Below are positions 9,127 to 17,298 of a stretch of DNA of 64,000 bases, piece after piece. Made by a program: the position numbers and the translations under genes. The stretch's first letter is position 1. The number at the start of each line of letters is the position of its first letter. Origin of the DNA: Flavobacterium ranwuense (lineage in GTDB: Bacteria; Bacteroidota; Bacteroidia; Flavobacteriales; Flavobacteriaceae); the NCBI RefSeq assembly GCF_004349315.1, contig NZ_SMLH01000001.1:372001-436000 (forward strand), written 5' to 3'. The notes beneath the pieces were generated by a model. That model was not told where the DNA came from. It saw nothing but the letters and a program-made list of their open reading frames with translations, and did not search any database.

Positions 9127-9312
9127 ATGCTGCCGAAATTGAGTAAAAAGGATAAAAAGAAGGAAAAGAAAAAGGATAAAAAAAAACTCCTCAAAAACGG
9201 ATCTGCTAAAGAAAACCTCAAGTCCGAATGCTGTGAAAAATATAAAAAAGGAGAACATAAACGTTGCAAAAATTGCCCTAAATTTGATTTACGCAAAAAA
9301 AATAGTGGTTAG
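9127..9312 (+). CDS. Small Lys-rich protein with four cysteines
   Basis: 61 residues. The N-terminal half is almost pure lysine with acidic spacers (KKDKKKEKKKDKKK). The C-terminal half carries CCEKYKKGEHKRCKNCP, a CC...CxxC set that could bind zinc or an iron-sulphur centre. I believe similar small proteins occur in other Flavobacteria, but no function is known to me. The ATG at 9127 is preferred over the TTG at 9118. It lies 39 bases after ferritin and before a strong bidirectional terminator, so it is probably the last gene of the ferritin transcript. Codon use is too biased (AAA) to judge coding quality; the ordered cysteines are the main support. Confidence 0.65.
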   Translation: MLPKLSKKDKKKEKKKDKKKLLKNGSAKENLKSECCEKYKKGEHKRCKNCPKFDLRKKNSG

Positions 9313-9340
9313 TAATTAGTTTACAGTTCTAATAGCTAAT

Positions 9341-9372
9341 AAAAAACCATCGACGTATATCGATGGTTTTTT
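9341..9372. terminator. Bidirectional terminator between ferritin unit and ssb
   Basis: AAAAAACCATCGA (9341-9353) pairs with TCGATGGTTTTTT (9360-9372) around CGTATA. A-run on one side and T-run on the other let it serve the plus-strand ferritin unit and the minus-strand ssb gene. Confidence 0.9.
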
Positions 9373-9457
9373 ATTCGGTTTTCAGTCATAGTTTGCAACA
9401 GTACAATAACTGCAGACATGAGACCGAAAACGGGGACTGAATACTGATCACTAAAAA

Positions 9458-9790
9458 CTATTTCCCCAAAAGAAGCACATCATTTACCACTACTTCGGTA
9501 ACATAGCGCTTTTCACCATTTTTATCATCATAACTTCTATGGGTCAATTTTCCTTCAATGGCAATTTCCTTTCCTTTAGTAACATATTTTTCTATAATTT
9601 CAGCCGTTTTCCCCCAAGCCACAAGTTTGTGCCATTGGGTTTCTTCTACTTTTTCTCCTTTGTCGTTTTTATAGCTTTCGTTTGTTGCTAATGTGAAATT
9701 GGCTAGTTTTTTTCCTCCGTCAAAAGTTTTGATTTCTGGATCATTTCCTACATGTCCAATTAACTGTACTTTGTTTCTTAATGTGCTCAT
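9458..9790 (-). CDS. ssb: Single-stranded DNA-binding protein, short form
   Basis: 110 residues consisting only of the OB fold: LIGHVGNDPEIKTFDGGKKLANFTLATNE near the start and WHKLVAWGKTAEIIEKYVTKGKEIAIEGKL in the middle are the family hallmarks. It ends at VNDVLLLGK, with neither the flexible linker nor the acidic DDIPF-type tip through which canonical SSB recruits partner proteins. It may therefore be an accessory paralogue used in stress or recombination, with the replicative SSB elsewhere. It has a long upstream gap of more than 200 bases to the next, divergent gene. Confidence 0.93.
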   Translation of the reverse strand: MSTLRNKVQLIGHVGNDPEIKTFDGGKKLANFTLATNESYKNDKGEKVEETQWHKLVAWGKTAEIIEKYVTKGKEIAIEGKLTHRSYDDKNGEKRYVTEVVVNDVLLLGK

Positions 9791-9981
9791 GGCGTGTAAA
9801 ATTTAAATGTTAGTGTATATGTAATTTTTTTATTGTCATTGTAATTGCTATTGAAATTGAAATTGACATTGTTTCAAATCAACATTGCAAAGATGCGATG
9901 CCTTCCAAAAAGTATTCGGTTACTAACTGTTTACTTTCGGTTGTAACTATTTGTAAACGTTTGTAAATGGAAAAAATTAGT

Positions 9982-9989
9982 TATATTTG
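9982..9989 (+). promoter_or_regulatory. -7 promoter element of the GNAT-nitrilase gene
   Basis: TATATTTG fits TAnnTTTG, 17 bases before the ATG at 10007. Confidence 0.6.
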
Positions 9990-10006
9990 ATAGAAATCAA
10001 CTTCTT

Positions 10007-11536
10007 ATGCTAGCCAAAATAAAAAAAGTAGAATTACGAAATCTGAAGATTGAAGACTACAAGGAATTAAAAAAATCAATGGTAAAGTCCTATCCTGAAC
10101 TTGCTGATTCGTATTGGAAAGAAAAAGACATTGAAAGATTACTGGACTTATTTTCTGAAGGGCAATTTGTAATTATTGCAGATAAGAAAGTGGTAGGCGC
10201 CGCATTATCATTAATTGTACCCGAGATTTTAGTTGATAAAAACCCGGATTACGCTAAAATAACAGGGAATTACACTTTCTCTACACACAATCCAAAAGGG
10301 GAAATATTGTATGGAATTGATGTATTTATTCATCCTGACTATAGGGGTTTACGGCTTGGCAGACGATTGTACGATGCGCGAAAAGAATTGTGTGAGAAAC
10401 TGAACCTGAAGGCTATTGTTTTTGCCGGAAGGATCCCAAATTACAATAAATACGCCAAAGAGCTGACCCCAAAAAAATATATCGAAAAAGTAAAACTAAA
10501 AGAATTGCACGATTCCGTACTTTCCTTTCAGTTGAGTAATGATTTTCACGTGATGAGAATTATGAAAAACTATTTGGCAGGAGACATCGATTCCAAAGAA
10601 TTTGCGGTTTTATTAGAATGGAATAATATTTATTATGACGAAAGTCCGCAATTAATAAATACCCAAAAAAGTATCATCAGACTTGGATTAATTCAGTGGC
10701 AAATGCGTCCGCTAATAAACTTAGAAGCTTTATTTGAACAAGCTGAATTTTTTATTGATGCCGTATCCGGTTATAAAAGTGATTTTGCCCTTTTTCCGGA
10801 GTTGTTTATTGCTCCACTTATGGCAGATTACAATCATTTAGCCGAACCTGATGCCATTAGAGAGCTTGCAAAATATGCAGACCCCATTCGCAAAAAATTT
10901 CAGGAACTTGCCATATCGTATAACATTAACATCATTTCAGGAAGCATGCCCTACTTAGAAAATGGCACATTGTACAATGTAGGATTTCTTTGTAAAAGAG
11001 ACGGAACCTCTGAAATGTATTATAAAATCCATATTACTCCCAATGAAGTTTTGCATTGGGGAATGAAAGGTGGCTCACAAATTAGAACTTTTGATACTGA
11101 TTGTGGAAAAATAGGCATCATGATTTGTTATGATGTTGAGTTTCCGGAAATGGCGCGATTAATGGCCGATGAAGAAATGAATATTTTATTTGTACCGTTT
11201 TTAACCGATACACAAAGTGGTTACATCAGAGTCAAACACTGTGCACAAGCCCGAGCCATAGAAAACGAATGTTATGTAGCCATTGCAGGGTGCGTTGGAA
11301 ATCTTCCAAAAGTGAACAATATGGATATTCAATATGCACAAACCGCTGTTTTCACTCCATCGGATTTTGCATTTCCCAGCACCGGAATAAAAGCGGAAAC
11401 CACTCCTAATACTGAAATGACTTTGATTGTAGACGTGGATTTGAATTTGCTTAAAGAGCTTCACGAACACGGAAGCGCCAGAATCTTAAAAGATCGCAGA
11501 ACTGATTTGTACGAAATTAAAAAAATCAATCCATGA
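10007..11536 (+). CDS. GNAT acetyltransferase fused to a carbon-nitrogen hydrolase
   Basis: 509 residues in two enzymes. Residues about 10-210 form a GNAT domain, with the acetyl-CoA pyrophosphate loop in DVFIHPDYRGLRLGRRLYDA. Residues about 220-500 form a nitrilase-family amidase with the Glu-Lys-Cys triad: E in FALFPELF (about 263), K in YYKIHI (about 339) and C in MICYDVEF (374). The substrate is unknown. An N-acetylation coupled to amide hydrolysis is one reading; the two may instead salvage a common amine. Such fusions are found in several phyla. The next gene overlaps its stop by four bases, so the two are translationally coupled. Confidence 0.92.
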   Translation: MLAKIKKVELRNLKIEDYKELKKSMVKSYPELADSYWKEKDIERLLDLFSEGQFVIIADKKVVGAALSLIVPEILVDKNPDYAKITGNYTFSTHNPKGEILYGIDVFIHPDYRGLRLGRRLYDARKELCEKLNLKAIVFAGRIPNYNKYAKELTPKKYIEKVKLKELHDSVLSFQLSNDFHVMRIMKNYLAGDIDSKEFAVLLEWNNIYYDESPQLINTQKSIIRLGLIQWQMRPLINLEALFEQAEFFIDAVSGYKSDFALFPELFIAPLMADYNHLAEPDAIRELAKYADPIRKKFQELAISYNINIISGSMPYLENGTLYNVGFLCKRDGTSEMYYKIHITPNEVLHWGMKGGSQIRTFDTDCGKIGIMICYDVEFPEMARLMADEEMNILFVPFLTDTQSGYIRVKHCAQARAIENECYVAIAGCVGNLPKVNNMDIQYAQTAVFTPSDFAFPSTGIKAETTPNTEMTLIVDVDLNLLKELHEHGSARILKDRRTDLYEIKKINP

Positions 11537-11883
11537 ATAAAACCTGCTTAGAATGTGGAGAGAAAATTGTAGGTCGCGAAGACAAAAAGTTTTGCAGTGA
11601 CGGTTGTCGTAATGCCTACAACAATAAAATAAACAAAGATAGTACTAATTTTATGCGCAACATCAACAATAAGTTACGCAAGAATTACCGTGTTTTGTCA
11701 GAACTTAATATTGAAGGAAAATCAAAAACCACTCGGGCAAAACTTCTGAGCAAAGGTTTTGATTTTGAGTTTTTTACCAATATTTTACAAACTAAAACTG
11801 GGAATACCTACTATTTCCTGTATGACCAAGGCTATATGTTTTTGGACAATGATTATTATATGCTAGTCAAAAAAGACATTTAA
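11533..11883 (+). CDS. Zinc-ribbon protein of unknown function
   Basis: 116 residues. The N-terminus is a clear zinc ribbon, CLECGEKIVGREDKKFCSDGC, followed by a basic helix (RNAYNNKINKDSTNFMRNIN) and a C-terminal hydrophobic-aromatic part (YYFLYDQGYMFLDNDYYML). The ATG overlaps the stop of the GNAT-nitrilase gene (ATGA), implying coupled translation. Proteins of this shape are conserved in Bacteroidota without known role; nucleic-acid or protein binding is a guess from the ribbon. Confidence 0.85.
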   Translation: MNKTCLECGEKIVGREDKKFCSDGCRNAYNNKINKDSTNFMRNINNKLRKNYRVLSELNIEGKSKTTRAKLLSKGFDFEFFTNILQTKTGNTYYFLYDQGYMFLDNDYYMLVKKDI

Positions 11884-11908
11884 ATACCCCAAACCTATCT
11901 AACCAAAA

Positions 11909-14302
11909 ATGAAAAAAGATAATTCCTCAATTTTCGCCACTTTATTTCTCCTAGGAATTCTTGGGCTGATTTACTTTACCATGATGCCGCATTGGACTTC
12001 AGATGAAGAAGGTCCTCTTTCTGAATTTTCGACCAAGAGAGCTTTAAAACAAGTGGAAGCCATTTCAAAACAACCCCATTATGTAGGTTCCAAAGAACAT
12101 GAAGTGGTTGCTAATTATCTCGTAAAAGAGCTGAACAAGTTAGGACTGGAAACTTCCGTTCAGGAAGGATATACCTTGAGCGATTGGGGAAATTTAGTAC
12201 AATCAAAAAATATATTAGCTCGAATAAAAGGAACTTCTAACTCTAAAGCTTTGTTATTGCTTACCCATTATGACAGCGCGCCACATTCCTACTCCAAAGG
12301 GGCAAGTGATGCGGGTTCCGGTGTAGCGACAATCCTGGAGAGTGTTCGTGCTTTTTTATATTCCAAAACCCCTCATAAAAATGACATTATCATTCTGTTT
12401 TCAGATGCTGAAGAATTAGGATTAAATGGCGCAGCATTGTTTGTCACAAAACACCATTGGGCTAAAGAAATAGGTTTGGCACTTAATTTTGAAGCGCGTG
12501 GTTCTTCCGGCCCCAGCTATATGTTGATGGAAACTAATAATGGGAATGCAGGATTGGTTAAAGAGTTTGCTGCCGCAAAAACGACTTTTCCAGTTTCAAA
12601 TTCCTTGATGTACAGCATTTATAAAATGTTACCTAACGACACCGATTTGACCGTTTTCAGAGAACAAGGCAATATTCAAGGGTATAATTTTGCTTTTATC
12701 GATGACCATTTTAACTATCACACCGCTCAGGATGACATCAATCATTTAAACAAAAATACGTTAGCACATCAAGGCACTTATATAATGCCGCTATTGAATT
12801 ATTTCTCAAATGCCGATTTAAATACGACGCAAGCCAGCGAAGATCACGTCTATTTTACCATTCCATATACTTTTATAAACTATCCTTTTAGCTGGGTTTT
12901 ACCAATGGTGGTAATCGCATTGGCACTGTTTATTTTCCTGTTATTTTTAGGAAGAGCCAAGCGTATTTTATCATTCCGCAAAATTGGGATAGGATTTATA
13001 CCATTTTTAAGCTCCCTGATCGGTACTGGATTAATTACTTTTTTTGGTTGGAAAGCATTGCTGATCTTGTACCCGCAATACAATGATTTACTCAACGGAT
13101 TTACCTATAACGGACACGCCTATATTGCAGCATTTGTGCTTCTGGGTTTAGCCATAACGTTAGCATTTTACAACCGTTTTTCTGCCAAGAAAGTGACCAT
13201 GAATCATTATGTCGCCCCATTATTTATTTGGATTTTGATTAATGGAGCTCTTGCTTTTAGTTTACAAGGAGCCGGTTTCTTGATTATTCCAGTTTATTTT
13301 GGACTATTTTTATTTGCTGCATTTATCATTACCCAAAAATCCCGTAAAATATTAAGTCTTGTTTTTAGCATTCCGGCTTTGATAATCATAGCGCCTTTTA
13401 TCCAGATGTTTCCTATCGGTTTGGGGTTAAAAGTGCTGTTTGGAAGTGCTGTTCTTACTGTTTTGACCTTTGGATTATTGTTGCCTGTTTTTGGGGCTTT
13501 CGCCAAAAAGGGAATCTGGTCTTTAGTGTTTTTTGTGCTTGCTATTGGCTTTTTTGCGAAAGCACATTCTGAATCAGGTTACGAATATGGAAAAGCCAAA
13601 TCAAACAGTTTATTGTACGTCTACAATGCCGATACAGACAAAGCCAATTGGGCAACGTATGACACCAATCTTGATTCCTGGACCAAAGGCTATTTGGGTG
13701 AAAACCCAAAAGAAGCAATGGCTTTGAATGAAACACCATTGTTCAGCAAATACAATTCTGGTTTTACCTATGCAGCCGAAGCTCCTAAAAAAGGGATCCT
13801 CAAACCAAATATAGAATTCCTGGAAGACCGAGTGGTTGGTAATCAAAGGTATTTGAAAATAAAAATTTCCCCTAATAGAAACGTCAATCGCTATGATATT
13901 TTTGCCAATGAAAAAATGGCTATTCATAATTTCAAAGCAAATGGCGTGACTACTTTAGGTCAGAAAAATTCACTTTACCAACGAAAAGGAAAGAAAATAT
14001 TGAGTTATTATGTAGTTGGAAACATACCTTTGGAAATGCAGTTCAGCGTAAATGTCGCAACGGTTTTAGATATGGAACTGATGGAAAGTTCTTTCGATTT
14101 AATGACTAATCCTTTATTTGGAATAGCAAAAAGAGAAAACTGGATGATGCCAACTCCTTTTGTTTTGAATGATGCTGTGGTAATCAAACAAAAAATAAAA
14201 CCAAGTCCGTTATCAGTTGTAAATACTTTGGAAAATACGATTGCAAATTCTATTGTAAAAGATAGTATGACAGTTGTTAAAGACAGTTTGAAAAAACCAT
14301 AA
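11909..14302 (+). CDS. M28-family membrane zinc peptidase
   Basis: 797 residues. There is an N-terminal membrane anchor (about 10-28), then an M28 aminopeptidase domain with metal ligands in LTHYDSAP, GASDAGSGV and FSDAEELGLNG (catalytic Glu in the EE pair), and a later H in HTAQDDI. Eight to ten hydrophobic spans follow from about residue 320 to 560, then a C-terminal soluble domain. This layout matches the ER metallopeptidase 1/Fxna-like group, here probably in the inner membrane with the peptidase outside. It starts 25 bases after the zinc-ribbon gene and likely ends that operon. The substrate is unknown. Confidence 0.9.
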   Translation: MKKDNSSIFATLFLLGILGLIYFTMMPHWTSDEEGPLSEFSTKRALKQVEAISKQPHYVGSKEHEVVANYLVKELNKLGLETSVQEGYTLSDWGNLVQSKNILARIKGTSNSKALLLLTHYDSAPHSYSKGASDAGSGVATILESVRAFLYSKTPHKNDIIILFSDAEELGLNGAALFVTKHHWAKEIGLALNFEARGSSGPSYMLMETNNGNAGLVKEFAAAKTTFPVSNSLMYSIYKMLPNDTDLTVFREQGNIQGYNFAFIDDHFNYHTAQDDINHLNKNTLAHQGTYIMPLLNYFSNADLNTTQASEDHVYFTIPYTFINYPFSWVLPMVVIALALFIFLLFLGRAKRILSFRKIGIGFIPFLSSLIGTGLITFFGWKALLILYPQYNDLLNGFTYNGHAYIAAFVLLGLAITLAFYNRFSAKKVTMNHYVAPLFIWILINGALAFSLQGAGFLIIPVYFGLFLFAAFIITQKSRKILSLVFSIPALIIIAPFIQMFPIGLGLKVLFGSAVLTVLTFGLLLPVFGAFAKKGIWSLVFFVLAIGFFAKAHSESGYEYGKAKSNSLLYVYNADTDKANWATYDTNLDSWTKGYLGENPKEAMALNETPLFSKYNSGFTYAAEAPKKGILKPNIEFLEDRVVGNQRYLKIKISPNRNVNRYDIFANEKMAIHNFKANGVTTLGQKNSLYQRKGKKILSYYVVGNIPLEMQFSVNVATVLDMELMESSFDLMTNPLFGIAKRENWMMPTPFVLNDAVVIKQKIKPSPLSVVNTLENTIANSIVKDSMTVVKDSLKKP

Positions 14303-14308
14303 TAAAAC

Positions 14309-14335
14309 TATCTCATCACAAATTGTGATGAGATA
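14309..14335 (+). terminator. Hairpin after the M28 peptidase gene
   Basis: TATCTCATCACAA (14309-14321) pairs perfectly with TTGTGATGAGATA (14323-14335), followed by TTCTTT. It sits 7 bases after the stop codon. Confidence 0.7.
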
Positions 14336-14336
14336 T

Positions 14337-14655
14337 TCTTTAAGGTCATAAATTGTGACCACATATAAAAAGAAACGTAACAGTAACCCCTTTTGCTTTC
14401 ACGGAACAAGGCGTAGCGATGTTAAGTGGTATTTTAAATTCGGAAGTGGCGATTCATGTAAATATCGCTATCATGCGTACTTTCGTCATGATTTGGAAAT
14501 ACGCTTTGGAGCACAAAGAATTTAACGAAAAATTGCTTGAAAGAGAAGCTAACTACGACAAGAAATTTAGTGATGTTTATGAAGCACTAAATTACCTCAT
14601 CAAAAAAGATGAAAAAGAAACAACACAGAAAGAACGAAAACAAACTGGTTACTAA
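14337..14655 (+). pseudogene. Decayed ORF6N-domain (phage antirepressor-like) gene
   Basis: From 14389 the frame reads PFAFTEQGVAMLSGILNSEVAIHVNIAIMR, the highly conserved second half of ORF6N/KilA-type proteins, then a coiled-coil tail ending at 14655. Upstream, in a different frame, 14340-14381 reads LRS-stop-IVTTYKKKRN, which matches the usual LRSQ(I/F)VT stretch with a stop in place of glutamine. The gene thus has at least a nonsense codon and a frameshift, and its N-terminus is gone. ORF6N proteins are mostly prophage or mobile-element genes, so this is a scar of an old insertion. The remaining 78-codon ATG frame (14419-14655) is probably not functional. Confidence 0.75.
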
Positions 14656-14665
14656 TTTTGAGACT

Positions 14666-15490
14666 ATGGCAATAACAAGAAGGAAGTTCATTAAGACTGG
14701 ACTTATTGCAGCAACGGGATTAATTTTGGCAGATGTCTTTTGGATTGAAAAATTTTTCATAGAAACTAATGAATTCTATATTGGTTCTGCAACAAAGGAC
14801 ACAAAAAACATAAAAGTTATTCAAATCTCCGACTTGCACCTACAATCAATAAATTACCAACTGACTCAACTGGCAAACAAAATCAACAAACTTCAACCTG
14901 ATTTGATTTTAATTACAGGGGACGCAATAGACAAAACCAAAAACATTTCCTTACTGGATGAGTTTTTAAAGCTAATAGAGCGAGATATAAAAAAAGTTGC
15001 AATTTTAGGAAATTGGGAATATTGGGGAAATATTGACATCAATAAGTTGGATTTAATCTACGCAGACAATAATTGCACTTTACTTATTAATCAAACGAAA
15101 CAATTTTTATTTAATAATGAAACCATATCTATAACTGGTGTTGACGATTTTTTAGGTGGGAAATCCGACTTTGATATGGCAATCAAAGAATATAAAAAAA
15201 GTGATTACCATATAATTTTAAACCATTGCCCACAATACAGCGACGAAATATCAAAACAACTAAAAAAAGACATCAATGTGGATTTTATTCTATCTGGCCA
15301 TACGCATGGCGGGCAAATAAATTTATTTGGTTTCGCTCCTTTTTTGCCACAAGGAAGTGGAAAATATATCAAAGGTTGGTACAACAACAATAATACAAAA
15401 CTATATGTTTCAAAAGGGATTGGCACAAGTATAATTCCCGCACGATTTGGAGCTAGGGCAGAAATAGCGCTATTTCATTTAAAAAAATAA
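14666..15490 (+). CDS. Calcineurin-like metallophosphoesterase (YkuE/LpxG-like), Tat-type N-terminus
   Basis: 274 residues from the ATG at 14666 (MAITRRKFIKTGLIAATG), which begins a twin-arginine signal or membrane anchor; a longer frame from 14609 would overlap the ORF6N remnant and bury the signal. Two-metal phosphoesterase motifs are ISDLHL, ITGDAID, GNWEYWG, LNHCPQY and SGHTHGGQ. The GNH(D/E) motif reads GNWE, with tryptophan at the usual histidine. Relatives cleave phospholipid or UDP-diacylglucosamine pyrophosphate at the membrane; the substrate here is unknown. It is followed 3 bases later by the epimerase-like gene. Confidence 0.88.
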   Translation: MAITRRKFIKTGLIAATGLILADVFWIEKFFIETNEFYIGSATKDTKNIKVIQISDLHLQSINYQLTQLANKINKLQPDLILITGDAIDKTKNISLLDEFLKLIERDIKKVAILGNWEYWGNIDINKLDLIYADNNCTLLINQTKQFLFNNETISITGVDDFLGGKSDFDMAIKEYKKSDYHIILNHCPQYSDEISKQLKKDINVDFILSGHTHGGQINLFGFAPFLPQGSGKYIKGWYNNNNTKLYVSKGIGTSIIPARFGARAEIALFHLKK

Positions 15491-15493
15491 AAA

Positions 15494-16297
15494 ATGACAA
15501 AAATTAGTATTCTGGGTTGCGGTTGGTTGGGTTTACCTTTGGGGAAAGCCTTACTCGCAGCAGAGTTTTCAGTAAACGGCACGACGACTTCGACAGAGAA
15601 ATTAGCGGTATTAGAAAATGCCGGAATTAAGCCTTTTTTAATTGTACTTTCAGAAAACAAAACCACTGGAAACCTGACTGATTTTCTAGAAAAATCAGAA
15701 ATTTTAATCATCGATGTTCCGCCAAGACTTCGTGGTTCAGAGACAGAAAATTTTGTATCAAAAATTAGAAATATAATTCCGTTTATAGAAAAATCATTTG
15801 TCAAAAACGTACTTTTCATCAGTTCGACATCGGTTTATAATGATGCCGATGCGTTTGTTACTGAAGAAACAATTCCGAAACCGGAAACTGAAAGCGGTAA
15901 GCAATTGTTGGAGACCGAACAGCTTTTGCTGAGCAATAACAATTTCAAAACTACAGTATTGCGTTTTGGCGGCTTAATTGGCGAAGACCGTCATCCGATA
16001 CATTTTCTGGCCGGTCGTGAAAATTTGGATAATCCCGATGCACCGATTAATTTAATTCATCAGGAAGATTGCATCGGTATTATTCTAAAAATCATAGAAA
16101 ATGATTCTTGGAACCAAACTTTTAATGCAGTAACTCCTTACCATCCTTCGCGAGAAATTTATTATACTCAAAAAGCTATGGCTTTGAATTTGGCTTCTCC
16201 AAAGTTTAATAATGAAAATAATTTTGGTGGAAAAATAATTCTGAGTGATACGTTAGAAAACGTTTTAAATTATACTTTTACGAAACCAAATTTATAA
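15494..16297 (+). CDS. NAD(P)-dependent epimerase/dehydratase-like protein (YeeZ type)
   Basis: 267 residues of the extended SDR class. The Rossmann loop is ISILGCGWLGLPLGKAL at the N-terminus, followed by a strand at LIIDVPP and SSTSVYND in place of the usual SSxxVYG. A Tyr/Lys pair is not evident, as in YeeZ-like members that are poor dehydrogenases. It probably forms a two- or three-gene unit with the phosphoesterase 3 bases upstream and the EamA exporter 1 base downstream. The reaction is unknown. Confidence 0.87.
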   Translation: MTKISILGCGWLGLPLGKALLAAEFSVNGTTTSTEKLAVLENAGIKPFLIVLSENKTTGNLTDFLEKSEILIIDVPPRLRGSETENFVSKIRNIIPFIEKSFVKNVLFISSTSVYNDADAFVTEETIPKPETESGKQLLETEQLLLSNNNFKTTVLRFGGLIGEDRHPIHFLAGRENLDNPDAPINLIHQEDCIGIILKIIENDSWNQTFNAVTPYHPSREIYYTQKAMALNLASPKFNNENNFGGKIILSDTLENVLNYTFTKPNL

Positions 16298-16298
16298 T

Positions 16299-17240
16299 GT
16301 GAGAACTAAAATTAAGAATGCTTTTTCGTCTAAAGTTAATGCCATTGGATTACCTGTTTTGGCTTTATGCTGGGTCAGTTTTTTTTGGGGAACTACTTGG
16401 ATTGCGTCAAAAGAAGGCGTAAAACACATGCCGGCTTTGCAACTCGCTGCCATTAGACAATTCATTGGCGGGTTGCTGTATATTTCCTTTTTCTTATTCA
16501 AAAAAACACCTTGGCCGAAAGGAAAACAATGGAAAACCATTGTTATTTTAAGCATCCTTAATTTTGTTTTGAGTAACGGATTAAGCACTTGGGGCGTGAA
16601 ATACATCAGCAGCGGACTGGGAGCAATCATAGGAGCTATTGTGCCTTTATGGATTGTAATCATTACTTTTTTTAGAGGAGAACGATTGGCAAGACTAACG
16701 GTTATCGGTTTAATTATCAGTTTTGGTGGCGTCTGCGTTATCTTTTACGATCATTTGAGTGATTTTATGATTCCTGATTTTAGATTTGGGATTATACTGT
16801 CATTAATCGCTACATTAACTTGGGCATTTGGCTCGTTATATACAAAGAAAAAAGCTGCCAGTTTTAATCCGTATTTTAGTTTGGGACTGCAAATGTTTAT
16901 ATCTAGTATTTTACTTTTCGCGTACAATGGAGCAACAGGAACTTCGGTTAGTTTGAGTGCTGTTCCAGCAATTTCATGGTGGTCAATTGCCTATTTAGTT
17001 GTTTTTGGTTCGGTACTTACTTTCATTGCCTTTATCTATGCGCTTCAAAATCTTCCTGCTGAAATAAGCAGTATTTATGCGTATATCAATCCAATTATAG
17101 CCGTGATTTTAGGCGCTGTAATTTTCGGCGAAGTACTCAATGCTGCCATTGCAATTGGCGGCGGAGTTACGTTGTTTGGATTATATATGGTCAATTATTC
17201 GTTGAGAAAAACACGTAAAAACAATAGCGAAATCCTGTAA
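16299..17240 (+). CDS. EamA/DMT-family membrane transporter
   Basis: 313 residues with ten predicted membrane spans in two EamA repeats (first FWGTTWIASKEGVK ... GAIIGAIVPLWIVI, second SLIATLTWAFGSLYTKKKA ... SSIYAYINPIIAVILGAVIFGE). Members export amino acids, nucleosides or metabolites; the substrate is not readable. The start is a GTG at 16299, one base after the previous stop; the overlapping ATG at 16297 is in a frame that stops at once. A bidirectional terminator follows. Confidence 0.92.
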   Translation: MRTKIKNAFSSKVNAIGLPVLALCWVSFFWGTTWIASKEGVKHMPALQLAAIRQFIGGLLYISFFLFKKTPWPKGKQWKTIVILSILNFVLSNGLSTWGVKYISSGLGAIIGAIVPLWIVIITFFRGERLARLTVIGLIISFGGVCVIFYDHLSDFMIPDFRFGIILSLIATLTWAFGSLYTKKKAASFNPYFSLGLQMFISSILLFAYNGATGTSVSLSAVPAISWWSIAYLVVFGSVLTFIAFIYALQNLPAEISSIYAYINPIIAVILGAVIFGEVLNAAIAIGGGVTLFGLYMVNYSLRKTRKNNSEIL

Positions 17241-17244
17241 AAAC

Positions 17245-17279
17245 AAAAGTCCCATTCGACAGTATCAAATGGGACTTTT
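17245..17279. terminator. Bidirectional terminator between EamA gene and M13 peptidase
   Basis: AAAAGTCCCATT (17245-17256) pairs with AATGGGACTTTT (17268-17279). It is flanked by A- and T-runs and lies between convergent genes. Confidence 0.92.
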
Positions 17280-17298
17280 TCTATACTTGTATGTATTT

